Of a stretch of 37,529 nucleotides of DNA, positions 9,334 to 20,008 are shown one piece after another. Positions within the stretch are counted from its first letter, which is position 1. The number at the start of each line of letters is the position of its first letter. The DNA is from Bacteroidales bacterium. Lineage in GTDB: Bacteria; Bacteroidota; Bacteroidia; Bacteroidales; VadinHA17. The notes beneath the pieces are model-generated. The model saw only the letters and a program-made list of their open reading frames with translations, did not search any database and was not told the DNA's origin. Both the position numbers and the translations under genes were made by a program. Where the stretch lies: the NCBI GenBank assembly GCA_030692905.1, contig JAUYBT010000030.1, positions 1-37,529 on the forward strand, read 5' to 3'.

Positions 9334-11997
9334 TCAATTTTTAATCACTATGTTAACGATCCTGTTCGGAACAACTATTATATTCGAAGGAGTAGCAGTT
9401 CCAATCCATTTCTTAGCCCTCTCATCAGCCAGAACTATTTTAATGATTTCTTCTTTGGAAAGGTTGACCGGGAGTTCAATTTTAAACCTCATTTTACCGT
9501 TAAATGATACCGGATAATCAAAGATGTCTTCTTTCAGAAACTCCTCATTGAATTCAGTCCATGGCTCATATGAAAGAGTTTCATTATGACCCAGCAGATG
9601 CCATAATTCCTCAGCCATGTGTGGCGCAAAAGGAGCAAGGACCTTTGTAAATATACAGGCGGTATCAACTGTTACTTTACCCTTTTTTGTTGCAAGGTTG
9701 AGGAATATCATCATTGCAGAAATTGCTGTATTAAACCGTAGGTTTTCAATATCCCCCTCTACTTTTTTGATAACATGGTGAAGTGCTTTTACGACCTCTC
9801 CATCTTCCTCTCCCTTAGTTATATTCTCCGGATTTGACAGGAACCTGAAAGTTCTCCCAAGGAACCCGAATACTCCTTTGACGCCTTTATCGTCCCATGG
9901 TTTTGTAACATCAAGTGGCCCCATAAACATCTCATAAAGTCTTAGGGAGTCAGCCCCGTATTTTGATGTAACATCATCGGGATTAACTACATTCTTGAGC
10001 GATTTTGACATTTTTGCGACGATCTGTTTCAGTTTGTCACCTGTCTCTTTATGGAAGTATTTGCCCTCACGCTCTTCAACCAGATCACCTGAAACCTTGG
10101 ACCCTGATTCAGTTTCGTAAGCAAAGGCAAGGATCATTCCCTGGTTGAATAATCTTTGATAGGGTTCGTCTGTTGAGACAATTCCAAGGTCAAATAATAC
10201 TTTGTGCCAGAACCGGCTGTAAAGGAGGTGAAGGACAGCATGTTCAGCGCCACCAATATAAAGATCAACCGGCATCCAGTATTTCTCTTTTGTCAGGTCA
10301 AAAATTATTTTGTCATTTTTCGGATCAATAAACCGGAGGTAATACCAGCACGATCCTGCCCATTGAGGCATGGTATTGGTTTCCCTTCTGCCTTTGCGTC
10401 CGTTTTTATCAGCTACATTCAACCATTCAGTTGAGTTTGAAAGAGGTGATTCGCCCGTTTCGCCTGGAAGATATTTTTCAAGTTTAGGCAGTTCGAGGGG
10501 AAGTTCATTCTCGTTCATCGCTGTAATTTCTCCATCTTCCCAATGAATTACAGGAAATGGCTCACCCCAGTATCTCTGTCTGCTGAAAAGCCAGTCGCGG
10601 AGCTTATAGTTAACTTTCGCTGTTCCCAGGTTTTTTGTCCCAAGCCACCTGGTAATATGAGCGATACCAGCATCTTTATTCATGCCGTTTATGTCAATAC
10701 CGGTCGATTTATCTGATGAGTTAATATATTTCCCGTCTTCAGTCCAGCATTCCTTCCCGTCAAGGATTCTTTTCTTCTGCTCTGAATCAGAAACATCAGG
10801 ATCTTGTATGCAGACAATAGGAAGATTGAATTTTTGAGCAAATTCGAAGTCCCTGGTGTCGTGAGCAGGAACAGCCATAATTGCACCTGTGCCGTAACCT
10901 GTTAATACATAATCAGCTACCCATATCGGTATCTGCTTCTTATTTACAGGATTAATTGCATACCTGCCGGTAAAGATCCCTGTTTTTTCTTTTGCAAGAT
11001 CAGTCCGGTCAAGGTCTGATTTAAGAGAAGTAGCTTTAATATAATCGTTAACGGAATTTTTATTGTCATGTATTGTAATTGCATCTGTAAGAGGATGTTC
11101 AGGTGCAATTACCATATATGTTGCTCCAAATAATGTGTCGGGCCTTGTTGTAAAAACGGTCAAATTTTCGTTTAATCCTTCAATTTTAAAATCAACTTCA
11201 GCTCCGGTTGAGCGCCCTATCCAGTTGCGCTGCATATCTTTAATCCCTTCAGGCCAGTCGAGTTTATCAATGCCTTTCAGCAGCCGTTCGGCATAAAGTG
11301 GAATGCGGAGCATCCATTGTTTGAGATTTTTCTTTTCAACCCTGTTCCCGCATTTCTCATGAGAACCATCAGTCATGACCTCTTCGTTTGCGCATACTAT
11401 CCGGCAGCTTGGACACCACCACACCAAGGCATTGTCGTAGTATGCAAGTCTCTTGGAATCAATGTATTTAACTATCTCTTTCTGACCAAGCTTTGCAATG
11501 TTTTCCGGTAACTTTAATTCGGAAATTGGTCTTCCTCTCTGCAATTTATCATCGAACCATGTATTATAAAGCTGTATAAATATCCACTGGGTCCATTTAA
11601 AATAGCCGGGATCAGTTGTATTAATTTCTTTGTCCCAGTCATAACTTAGTCCGAGTTCTTTTATCTGTCTTCTGAAAGTATCACAATTGTTATTTGTGGT
11701 AATTGAAGGATGTGTTCCGGTTTGTATGGCATACTGTTCTGCAGGAAGGCCGAATGCATCCCATCCCATTGGGTGGAGTACATTGAATCCTTTCATCCTT
11801 TTGTATCTGCTGAAAATATCTGTTGCTGTATATCCCTCAGGGTGACCCACATGCAGACCTGCCCCTGACGGGTAAGGGAACATGTCGAGAATATAACACT
11901 TTTTCGGATTAGTTAAATCTTCCGGAGTTTTAAAGGTTTTGTTATCCTCCCAGTATTTCTGCCACCTCTTTTCAATTTCGTGGAAATTGTAATCCAT
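9334..11997 (-). CDS. leuS: Leucyl-tRNA synthetase
   Basis: 887 aa with class [13 protein letters not shown] (HIGH-type), [14 protein letters not shown] (KMSKS), [20 protein letters not shown]. Confidence 0.98.
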   Translation of the reverse strand: MDYNFHEIEKRWQKYWEDNKTFKTPEDLTNPKKCYILDMFPYPSGAGLHVGHPEGYTATDIFSRYKRMKGFNVLHPMGWDAFGLPAEQYAIQTGTHPSITTNNNCDTFRRQIKELGLSYDWDKEINTTDPGYFKWTQWIFIQLYNTWFDDKLQRGRPISELKLPENIAKLGQKEIVKYIDSKRLAYYDNALVWWCPSCRIVCANEEVMTDGSHEKCGNRVEKKNLKQWMLRIPLYAERLLKGIDKLDWPEGIKDMQRNWIGRSTGAEVDFKIEGLNENLTVFTTRPDTLFGATYMVIAPEHPLTDAITIHDNKNSVNDYIKATSLKSDLDRTDLAKEKTGIFTGRYAINPVNKKQIPIWVADYVLTGYGTGAIMAVPAHDTRDFEFAQKFNLPIVCIQDPDVSDSEQKKRILDGKECWTEDGKYINSSDKSTGIDINGMNKDAGIAHITRWLGTKNLGTAKVNYKLRDWLFSRQRYWGEPFPVIHWEDGEITAMNENELPLELPKLEKYLPGETGESPLSNSTEWLNVADKNGRKGRRETNTMPQWAGSCWYYLRFIDPKNDKIIFDLTKEKYWMPVDLYIGGAEHAVLHLLYSRFWHKVLFDLGIVSTDEPYQRLFNQGMILAFAYETESGSKVSGDLVEEREGKYFHKETGDKLKQIVAKMSKSLKNVVNPDDVTSKYGADSLRLYEMFMGPLDVTKPWDDKGVKGVFGFLGRTFRFLSNPENITKGEEDGEVVKALHHVIKKVEGDIENLRFNTAISAMMIFLNLATKKGKVTVDTACIFTKVLAPFAPHMAEELWHLLGHNETLSYEPWTEFNEEFLKEDIFDYPVSFNGKMRFKIELPVNLSKEEIIKIVLADERAKKWIGTATPSNIIVVPNRIVNIVIKN

Positions 11998-12030
11998 CTT
12001 GCTCTTTTCTTGATAAGTTGTTTCTAATAA

Positions 12031-12124
12031 GTCCGAAGACCGAAGTCAGAAGTCCGAAGTTTAAAGATTGCCACCGTATCTATAATTCTTAACTTCTGAC
12101 TTCCGACTTCCGACTTCCGACTTC
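12031..12124. repeat. Degenerate short-word inverted repeat, 5' side of leuS
   Basis: Left arm gtccgaagaccgaagtcagaagtccgaagt (12031-12060); right arm aacttctgacttccgacttccgacttccgacttc (about 12091-12124). Shares exact 21-mer CCGAAGACCGAAGTCAGAAGT with 9260-9280. Confidence 0.85.
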
Positions 12125-12257
12125 ACAGCATTTAAACCTGATTAGTTAAAATAGTTTTAATGCTGAATATGAGTCTGCGAAAATAGAAAATCTTTGGCAA
12201 ATTTCATTAATGAGGTGTTGCAATAGATGGTCGGATCAGGTAAATTTACTGAATTAG

Positions 12258-12288
12258 TTGTATAAATGGGCTTTTGGTTATATTTTTG
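12258..12288 (+). promoter_or_regulatory. Bacteroidetes-type promoter of tRNA-Arg
   Basis: TTG at 12258-12260, 20-nt spacer, TATTTTTG at 12281-12288 (TAnnTTTG), tRNA starts at 12301. Confidence 0.7.
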
Positions 12289-12300
12289 CGTTGTTGTTAT

Positions 12301-12373
12301 GGTCCCGTAGTTCAATGGATAGAATGACAGATTCCGGTTCTGTTGGTTGGGCGTTCGAGTCGCCCCGGGATCA
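12301..12373 (+). tRNA. tRNA-Arg (anticodon CCG)
   Basis: Cloverleaf readable: acceptor GGTCCCG/CGGGATC, anticodon arm ACAGA-TTCCGGT-TCTGT, T arm GGGCG-TTCGAGT-CGCCC. Confidence 0.95.
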
Positions 12374-12375
12374 CA

Positions 12376-12400
12376 AAAAGGCGCTGAAAGGCGCCTTTTC
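12376..12400 (+). terminator. Rho-independent terminator of tRNA-Arg
   Basis: AAAAGGCGC-TGAAAG-GCGCCTTTT hairpin right after the tRNA. Confidence 0.85.
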
Positions 12401-12454
12401 AAGTTAAAAGTTAAGACAAAAGATAAAAGGATAAAGACAAAAGTATATAGAGGC

Positions 12455-13048
12455 CTAACCAGGAACTCGAAACGAGGAACCCGAAACCCTTAAGATTTCG
12501 ATCATTTCCATTATCGCCTCAGTATCAACAGTATCCTTTATAGGAGACAGACCTAAGAGTATCCTGGCCTTGTTTAGATCATCACCGGTAATGAAATCTT
12601 TACCAATTAATATATAGTATAGCAATGCTGATTTCAGTGTGTTTGATTTGACCCTGAAAGAGTGCGGACTTGATCGAGCTGGGAAAAGATGGACGTACCT
12701 GATTTCGTTATTGTGATATTTAAGGGTCCATTGTGAACTGTCGGATAATGAGATTATTTTGAAGTTATTCATATTTATACCTGCCCAAAGGGAGAAAGGC
12801 TCTCTCCTTAAAATATCTTTCTGTTCAAGAAATTCTTCAACTTCTTTGCAAATATTAATAATAGATAATGATCCGGTATAAACATCCATTACAGATGTGC
12901 CCAGATGTTTCAGGTCTTTAATGAGATTTTTAATATCAGCATTAGATTCATCTTCTATTTTAAGATTTATGAACTCTTTAATGAATCCAAGATGGTGCTT
13001 AAGAGGGTTGAATAAAAGGGGTTCAGGTATTTGATAACCAATATTCAT
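12455..13048 (-). CDS. Hypothetical protein
   Basis: 197-aa ORF with even composition and no family I recognise. C-terminal residues are encoded by a short-word repeat (see findings). Confidence 0.65.
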   Translation of the reverse strand: MNIGYQIPEPLLFNPLKHHLGFIKEFINLKIEDESNADIKNLIKDLKHLGTSVMDVYTGSLSIINICKEVEEFLEQKDILRREPFSLWAGINMNNFKIISLSDSSQWTLKYHNNEIRYVHLFPARSSPHSFRVKSNTLKSALLYYILIGKDFITGDDLNKARILLGLSPIKDTVDTEAIMEMIEILRVSGSSFRVPG

Positions 13049-13142
13049 ATTACAAAGATAAGCTAAAGAAAAAAAGCATTTAAGAATAATATAGCATGAA
13101 TGTCATAATATTTAGAATCGATTAACTTTATGAACTGAATAA

Positions 13143-14417
13143 ATGGCTTTTAAATTTTTAGATATGCCAGACTCTTCAAGACAGAATTTCTTAAAGACAA
13201 TAAACCATCAGCAACCTGATAAGGTTGTAGTAGATTTTGGCTCCACCGCTGTAACAGGTATCCATGTCGTGATTGTTGAAAAACTTCGTGAATACTACGG
13301 ACTGGAGAAAAAACCTGTCAAAGTTATTGAACCGTACCAGATGCTCGGAGAGATTGACAATGAGTTGATAAAAGCAATGAATATAGATGTAATTGGATTG
13401 TTTTCTGCAAAGAATATGTTCGGAGTTCCGAATGAAAACTGGAAGGTTCATAAAACGCTATGGGGACAGGAGGTACTTTTTCCCGGCACTTTTAATTACA
13501 CTTATAACAGCAATGGTGATATTCTGATGTATCCTGAAGGAGATACTTCTGTACCTCCAAGTGGTATGATGCCAAAGGCGGGTTACTTTTTCGACGCCCT
13601 CGACAGACAGCAGCCTATTGATGAATCAAAGATGAAAGTAGAGGACAACCTTGAGGAATTTGCTCATATCACTGAGCCGGAGCTTACTTACTGGAAAAAT
13701 CAGATTAAATTACTTGAAGATAATTCAAAAGCAGTAGTTGCTTCTTTAGGAGGGACAGCCCTGGGAGATATTGCCCTTGTCCCTGCTGTCGGGTTAAAGA
13801 ATCCAAAAGGAATTCGTGGTGTCGAAGAATGGTATATTTCCACACTCATAAGAGAGGATTTTATTAAAGGAATATATGACAGGCAGACAGATATAGCCAT
13901 TGAAAATCTTAAGTTATTACACAATGTCATAGGAAATAAAATTGATGTTGTCTTTACTTGTGGTACCGATTTCGGTACCCAGAATTCAACTTTCTGTTCA
14001 CCTGAAACCTACGACAGGGTTTGGTTGCCATATTATAAAAAAGTAAATGACTGGATCCACCAGAATACAAACTGGAAAACATTTAAACACTCATGCGGTG
14101 CTGTTGAACCGCTTTTGTCGCATTTCATCGAATCGGGATTTGATATTATAAATCCGGTTCAGATAAATGCCTCTGATATGGATCCCCGGAAACTTAAGAA
14201 GGAATATGGTGATAAGCTTGTCTTCTGGGGCGGAGGTGTTGATACCCAGGGTGTTTTTGCTTTCGGAACTCCGGCTCAGGTTAAGGAGCAGGTTAAATCC
14301 CAGTGTGAAATGTTTAACAATAATGGTGGTTTCGTCTTTAACACTGTTCATAATATTCAGGCTAACGTCCCCTTTGAAAATGTCGTTGCGATGCTGGAGG
14401 CCTTGAAAGAATTCTGA
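13143..14417 (+). CDS. Uroporphyrinogen decarboxylase (UroD)/cobamide methyltransferase-like protein
   Basis: 424 aa; UroD-superfamily C-terminal features FKHSCGAVEPLLSHFIESGFDIINPVQ and WGGGVDTQGVFAFGTPAQVKEQV. Confidence 0.8.
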   Translation: MAFKFLDMPDSSRQNFLKTINHQQPDKVVVDFGSTAVTGIHVVIVEKLREYYGLEKKPVKVIEPYQMLGEIDNELIKAMNIDVIGLFSAKNMFGVPNENWKVHKTLWGQEVLFPGTFNYTYNSNGDILMYPEGDTSVPPSGMMPKAGYFFDALDRQQPIDESKMKVEDNLEEFAHITEPELTYWKNQIKLLEDNSKAVVASLGGTALGDIALVPAVGLKNPKGIRGVEEWYISTLIREDFIKGIYDRQTDIAIENLKLLHNVIGNKIDVVFTCGTDFGTQNSTFCSPETYDRVWLPYYKKVNDWIHQNTNWKTFKHSCGAVEPLLSHFIESGFDIINPVQINASDMDPRKLKKEYGDKLVFWGGGVDTQGVFAFGTPAQVKEQVKSQCEMFNNNGGFVFNTVHNIQANVPFENVVAMLEALKEF

Positions 14418-14450
14418 TAAAACCAATCCTGAAATATTCAAGCTGTACTA

Positions 14451-15848
14451 ATGAAAGACCAAAAAATTAACTGGAATTACCTGGTAAGCATTTCGCTTGT
14501 TTCTGCAATGGGTGGACTTCTTTTCGGTTACGATTGGGTCGTGATAGGAGGAGCAAAACCTTTTTATGAACCTTTTTTAGGAATTACAAACAATACGTTT
14601 TTACAGGGCTGGGCAATGAGTTGTGCTCTTATAGGTTGTCTGGCAGGAGCAGTGTTATCTGGTTGGTTAAGTGACCGGTTTGGGAGGAAAAAACTCCTGA
14701 TTCTGTCCGCAGGTTTATTTGTTGCAGCATCCCTTGGAACAGGAGCATCTGGTTCATTTGGAACATTTATTATCTTCCGGATGCTTGGTGGTATTGGTAT
14801 TGGTCTTGCCTCAAATCTCTCTCCAATGTATATTGCTGAAATTACACCCGGTAATGTCAGGGGAGGATTTGTTTCAATAAACCAGCTAACCATTGTCATA
14901 GGGATTCTTGCAGCTCAGCTAGTTAACTGGAGGATTGCCCGACCTGTTCCTGCCGGGGCAACAACAAGTGATATTCTGACTTCATGGAACGGACAAATGG
15001 GTTGGCGATGGATGTTTTATGCCTGCACTGTACCTGCAGGACTCTTTTTTATTCTTATGTGGTTTGTACCGGAAAGTCCGAGATGGCTGGCAAAAGATCA
15101 AACTAATCACAGTAAGGTACTTAAGATATTGACAAAAATTGGCGGTCCCCATTTTGCAGGTTCTGAACTGACCTCAATTAATGAAACCTTACGTAAAGGG
15201 GCAGATAAGTCAGATTTTAGTCTTCTAATGCAACCAGGTTTCCGTAAAATCCTGATTCTTGGTATCGTTATTGCAGTTTTCCAGCAATGGTGCGGGATAA
15301 ACGTGATTTTCAATTATGCTCAGGAGATCTTTGCAACCGCAGGTTATAGCGTTTCAGACATCCTGTTTAATATAGTGATTACCGGTAGCGTAAACCTTGT
15401 TTTCACATTTATCGGGATGTTTACTGTCGACAAACTTGGCAGGAAAACGCTTATGCTTCTGGGTTCAGGGGGTCTTGCAGGTATATTTGCCGTAATCGGG
15501 AGTATGTACTTTTTCCATTTGCAGGGATTACCTTTATTAATAATGGTAGTAGTTGCAATTGCCTGTTATGCTATGTCGCTCGCACCGGTAACATGGGTTA
15601 TTCTCTCTGAGATTTTTCCAAACCGCATGCGCGGAACTGCAATGTCGGTTGCAACATTTTCATTGTGGACAGCCTGTTTCGTGCTTACTTACACATTCCC
15701 GTTACTGAATAAGCTGCTTAATGCTTCAGGTACTTTCTGGCTTTACGGGGTAATTTGTGTGATTGGTTTCTGGTTCATTTATAAAAGACTACCAGAAACA
15801 AAAGGAAAGTCTCTTGAAGAAATTGAACATGAATTAACTAAAATTTGA
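14451..15848 (+). CDS. MFS sugar porter family transporter
   Basis: GWLSDRFGRKKLL, PESPRWL, DKLGRKTLM, RGTAMSVATF and PETKGKSLEEIE sugar-porter signatures. Confidence 0.95.
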   Translation: MKDQKINWNYLVSISLVSAMGGLLFGYDWVVIGGAKPFYEPFLGITNNTFLQGWAMSCALIGCLAGAVLSGWLSDRFGRKKLLILSAGLFVAASLGTGASGSFGTFIIFRMLGGIGIGLASNLSPMYIAEITPGNVRGGFVSINQLTIVIGILAAQLVNWRIARPVPAGATTSDILTSWNGQMGWRWMFYACTVPAGLFFILMWFVPESPRWLAKDQTNHSKVLKILTKIGGPHFAGSELTSINETLRKGADKSDFSLLMQPGFRKILILGIVIAVFQQWCGINVIFNYAQEIFATAGYSVSDILFNIVITGSVNLVFTFIGMFTVDKLGRKTLMLLGSGGLAGIFAVIGSMYFFHLQGLPLLIMVVVAIACYAMSLAPVTWVILSEIFPNRMRGTAMSVATFSLWTACFVLTYTFPLLNKLLNASGTFWLYGVICVIGFWFIYKRLPETKGKSLEEIEHELTKI

Positions 15849-15854
15849 CAAAAT

Positions 15855-15933
15855 GACGCTCGACACAAGACACACGACACAAGGAAGAAAAGAATTTGAT
15901 TTCCCCTGCGCCGTTAGTCGTGAGTCGTGCGTC
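15855..15933. repeat. Degenerate short-word inverted repeat (different word)
   Basis: Left arm gacgctcgacacaagacacacgac; right arm gccgttagtcgtgagtcgtgcgtc, imperfect reverse complement. Confidence 0.65.
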
Positions 15934-15952
15934 AACAACAAATATATTTGAT

Positions 15953-18796
15953 ATGAAAAAAATATTAATTCTTTTATTTGTTGTCTCCGGATGCACAAGT
16001 CAGAATGTCGAAGTAAGAAATAGCTTTTCCCTTGCAGGTGATTGGAAATTCAGAATCGATTCACTCGATCAGAGAATTGAAAACAAATGGTATACTAAAT
16101 TAAGCCAGGAGACAGTTGAGATGCCTGGTTCAATGGCAGAAAACGGAAAAGGTGATGAGGTTACTCTCAAGACAGACTGGACCGGCGATATTATTGATAA
16201 ATCATATTTCACCGATAAGAAGTATGAAAAGTACCGTCAGCCGGGAAACATAAAAATACCATTCTGGCTGAAACCAGTCAAATATTATAAAGGAGCAGCA
16301 TGGTATCAGAAAGAGATTGAGATACCTGCAAACTGGAAAGGAACTCGCATTGTACTCTTCCTTGAACGTTGTCATTGGGAATCGACAGTATTTGTTAATG
16401 ATAAAAAGGCAGGAAGTCAGAACAGCCTGGCAACGCCTCATGAATATGATATAACAGATCTGATTGTTCCTGGTAAAAACCTTTTCAATATCAGAATTGA
16501 TAACCGCGTAATTATTCCTATCGGGGTTAACTCTCACAGTATCAGTGACCACACCCAGTCGAACTGGAACGGCATTACAGGAGATATTAGTCTGAAAGCA
16601 ACATCAAAAGTATTTATCAGTGATGTAAGGGTATATCCTGATATCCAAGGTAAAAAAGCAAAAATAATTGTAGAATTAACCAACAAAACGGGAACAACGT
16701 TTAAGGGAAAAGTAGCGCTGCAGGCTGAAAGTTTTAATTCGGGTATCTCGCAAAAACTGAAAAGTAAAGTTGTGTCAGCAAACACCGGTTCAAAGGAACT
16801 GCAACTGGTGATTGACTATCCGATGGGAAATAAGATGCAATTATGGAGTGAATTCACGCCTTCATTATATAAACTATCTGTAAGTCTGAAAGGATCGAAG
16901 GGGGAAATAATTGATCATACGTCAGAGGACTTCGGCATGCGTGAGTTTAAAACCAATGGAACACGTTTCGAAGTAAATGGTCAGCAGATATTCTTAAGAG
17001 GAACACTTGAATGCTGCATTTTCCCGCTTACAGGTTACCCTCCGACTGATGTTAAATCGTGGGAGAAAGTTTTGCAGACTTGCAAAGATTATGGATTAAA
17101 CCATATCCGGTTCCATTCATGGTGCCCTCCGGAAGCTGCTTTCATTGCCGCTGATAAACTTGGAATTTATTTTCATATCGAATGTTCTTCATGGGCTAAC
17201 CAGGGGAGTTCAATAGGTAATGGAGGAGTTATCGATGAATATATATACCAGGAGGGAGACAAAATTCTGAAGACCTATGGAAACCACCCATCATTCTGCA
17301 TGATGGCTTATGGTAATGAACCTGCCGGTAGAAACCAGAAAGAATATTTGGGAAAGCTTCTGACATACTGGAAAACAAAGGATAACCGAAGGGTATATAC
17401 ATCTGCAGCTGGATGGCCAATAATTCCTGAAAATGATTACAACCTATCGTCTGAACCAAGGATTCAACACTGGGGAGAAGGGTTAAAGAGTATCATTAAT
17501 GCTGAACCTCCCCAGACCATGTTTGACTTTCGTGATTTTGTTTCAAAGTTCACAGTACCTACTGTCAGTCATGAGATCGGACAATGGTGTGTTTATCCCG
17601 ATTTTAAAGAGATTTCGAAATACCCCGGTGTCCTGAAACCAACAAATTTTGAGATTTTCCGCGAAACACTGATTGAAAATAGCATGGGCGACCAGGCAGA
17701 GGATTTCCTGATGGCATCAGGAAAACTTCAGGTATTATGCTATAAGGCTGATATTGAGGCAGCTCTCAGGACACCCGGATTTGCAGGTTTTCACCTTCTT
17801 CAGCTTCACGATTTTCCCGGGCAGGGAACTGCCCTTGTTGGTATACTTAATCCCTTCTTTGAATCGAAAGGATACATCACCCCCGAAGAATTCAGAATGT
17901 TTTGTAATGAGACCGTTCCACTGGCAAGGATGCAGAAACTTGTTTACAGTAATAATGAGTCTTTTAAAGCGGAGATTGAAATGGCCCATTTCGGGGCAAA
18001 ATCGTTAAAAAAGCCTGTGATTCTGTGTGATGTTTTAAATTCAGCAGGTGACACTATTTATAAGGAGATTTTCACAAAAGAGGATATAGCGATTGGTAAT
18101 TGTATTCCAATAGGTTCTTTATCAGTTGATCTGGCCAATATTTCTAAAGTTCAGAAACTTATACTGGAAGTTTCTGTAGAAAACACATCTTATAGAAACA
18201 ACTGGGATTTTTGGGTTTATCCTGCAAAACAGGAGATAATTAATGGCAATGTTTTAATGACAGACAAGCTTGATAAAAATGCTGAAACAACTCTGAAAAA
18301 TGGAGGTTCTGTTCTGTTACTTACTTATGGTAAAGTCGGAAAAGAAAAGGGAGCACAGATTGCAATCGGATTTTCAAGTATATTCTGGAACACAGCCTGG
18401 ACAAATAACCAGGCACCACATACACTTGGAATTCTTTGCGATCCTAAGCATCCGTTATTCAGTGATTTTCCGACAGAAAATCACACCAACTGGCAATGGT
18501 GGGATCCGGTAACCCATTCACAGGCAATGATACTCAATGATTTCCCTGTAAAACTGAAACCTCTTATCCAACCAATTGATACCTGGTTCGAGAACAGAAG
18601 ATTGGGTCTTGCCTTTGAAACAAAAACCGGCAATGGAAAGCTACTGGTTTGTAGTATTAACCTCAAAGATGGCATTGAAGAGAGACCTGTTTCTGAACAG
18701 CTTCTTGTATCAATTCTTAAATATATGAATAGCGGATCATTCAATCCTCAGGTTGAGGTAGACCAGGTCCATATTAAGGATTTATTGAAAAATTAA
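15953..18796 (+). CDS. Glycoside hydrolase family 2-like enzyme, predicted lipoprotein
   Basis: ORF track begins at 15896, but MKKILILLFVVSGCTSQ (lipobox) starts at 15953 and the upstream codons fall in the inverted repeat. GH2 architecture with AWYQKEIEIP, HIRFHSWCPPEAAF, YGNEPAG, SHEIGQW. Confidence 0.85.
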   Translation: MKKILILLFVVSGCTSQNVEVRNSFSLAGDWKFRIDSLDQRIENKWYTKLSQETVEMPGSMAENGKGDEVTLKTDWTGDIIDKSYFTDKKYEKYRQPGNIKIPFWLKPVKYYKGAAWYQKEIEIPANWKGTRIVLFLERCHWESTVFVNDKKAGSQNSLATPHEYDITDLIVPGKNLFNIRIDNRVIIPIGVNSHSISDHTQSNWNGITGDISLKATSKVFISDVRVYPDIQGKKAKIIVELTNKTGTTFKGKVALQAESFNSGISQKLKSKVVSANTGSKELQLVIDYPMGNKMQLWSEFTPSLYKLSVSLKGSKGEIIDHTSEDFGMREFKTNGTRFEVNGQQIFLRGTLECCIFPLTGYPPTDVKSWEKVLQTCKDYGLNHIRFHSWCPPEAAFIAADKLGIYFHIECSSWANQGSSIGNGGVIDEYIYQEGDKILKTYGNHPSFCMMAYGNEPAGRNQKEYLGKLLTYWKTKDNRRVYTSAAGWPIIPENDYNLSSEPRIQHWGEGLKSIINAEPPQTMFDFRDFVSKFTVPTVSHEIGQWCVYPDFKEISKYPGVLKPTNFEIFRETLIENSMGDQAEDFLMASGKLQVLCYKADIEAALRTPGFAGFHLLQLHDFPGQGTALVGILNPFFESKGYITPEEFRMFCNETVPLARMQKLVYSNNESFKAEIEMAHFGAKSLKKPVILCDVLNSAGDTIYKEIFTKEDIAIGNCIPIGSLSVDLANISKVQKLILEVSVENTSYRNNWDFWVYPAKQEIINGNVLMTDKLDKNAETTLKNGGSVLLLTYGKVGKEKGAQIAIGFSSIFWNTAWTNNQAPHTLGILCDPKHPLFSDFPTENHTNWQWWDPVTHSQAMILNDFPVKLKPLIQPIDTWFENRRLGLAFETKTGNGKLLVCSINLKDGIEERPVSEQLLVSILKYMNSGSFNPQVEVDQVHIKDLLKN

Positions 18797-18805
18797 AAAG
18801 CACTG

Positions 18806-20008
18806 TCAGGCTGGCTGCAGTTCAATTTTTTTACCAACTACTGAGAGGTTTTCCAGTAACATCTCTTCTGTTGTGATCCCGGATACAACGCCAGACAGAT
18901 CTGTATTCTGCAATGCCCATAAATAAGCTTTGACTGGTAATTTCATATCCCCGGGTATGATCTGGTTTAGTTTCTGGATTCTCCATTCAGGGATCGGGAC
19001 TTGTTCAGGAGAATATGGTGTAAATACTGCCATTGCAACCTTCATTGCAATAATTCCGACATTATTCTCTTTGGCTCTTTTTATTACATGATCCAAAAAT
19101 CCGTAATTAACTATATTGTATGCCAGCATTACCACATCAAAGTGTTTCGCATCGATGGCTGTATTTAAAATCGGTGCCATGTCGCTATGAGTTGATAATC
19201 CGTGAAATCTCACCTTACCCTGTTTTTTGAGTTCGCTGAATGTTTCAGCAATAAATGGGTTTTTTGCCTCGTGCGGACTGTTCGTTGCATGAGGGCAATG
19301 GACAATGTCTAAATAATCGGTACCTAATCTCTTTAGTGATTCTTCAACTGTGCTTATGATTAGTTTCTTAAACTCCGGGCTGCCCTCTACTTTTTCACCA
19401 TATTCTGCCATCATGGCATCACTCAGAAATACTCCATCAAGCTGACGTGGATGACCGGGCCAATATGTAAGAAAATAGCCTGGCTTTTCGATACCTCTTT
19501 CTCTTCGCATATCCAGGGCTTTTTTTTGCAGGGCTTCCTTCTTCGTAGTCGATAATCCATCGAAGATCTCTTTATAGAGTCTGTTACGGAGTGACGGAAA
19601 GGCACTGATTTTAGTAGCAAGAAACACCTTCTCCCTTTTTGAAGAACTGCTAAGCACTTTACCCAGAGCCGTTTCAGATGCACCTCTCCCGTACTGGGGA
19701 GCGGTATCCAGGTAATTCACCCCTCTTTCAATTGCAATCTCAACAGGTCTGATGTTTTCCGGAGTGGTAAACTCACTTCCATAGACTATCTCTGAAACCA
19801 TAAACCCGGTTCTTCCCAACTGCCTATAGACTATCCCATCCTGTTTATTACGCCATTCAGGAGTTGTTGACTGCGGTATCTCATTCGAGATGTTCTTCAA
19901 ACCTGATGATTCAAAGCCGGAGATAAAAGGAACCGATAAGGCAGCCATTGAACCCACATGAATGAATTCCCTCCGGCCTATTTCTCTGTTTTTTTTCTTT
20001 TTTTCCAT
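18806..20008 (-). CDS. Aldo/keto reductase with Tat signal
   Basis: NREIGRREFIHVGSMAALSVPFISG twin-arginine signal; AKR motifs YLDTAPQYGRGASE, HGLSTHSD. Confidence 0.9.
   Translation of the reverse strand: MEKKKKNREIGRREFIHVGSMAALSVPFISGFESSGLKNISNEIPQSTTPEWRNKQDGIVYRQLGRTGFMVSEIVYGSEFTTPENIRPVEIAIERGVNYLDTAPQYGRGASETALGKVLSSSSKREKVFLATKISAFPSLRNRLYKEIFDGLSTTKKEALQKKALDMRRERGIEKPGYFLTYWPGHPRQLDGVFLSDAMMAEYGEKVEGSPEFKKLIISTVEESLKRLGTDYLDIVHCPHATNSPHEAKNPFIAETFSELKKQGKVRFHGLSTHSDMAPILNTAIDAKHFDVVMLAYNIVNYGFLDHVIKRAKENNVGIIAMKVAMAVFTPYSPEQVPIPEWRIQKLNQIIPGDMKLPVKAYLWALQNTDLSGVVSGITTEEMLLENLSVVGKKIELQPA

Noticed and set aside
12157-12402. 81-aa - strand ORF containing CDPGATRTPNQQNRN
   Set aside because: Antisense translation of tRNA-Arg (12301-12373).
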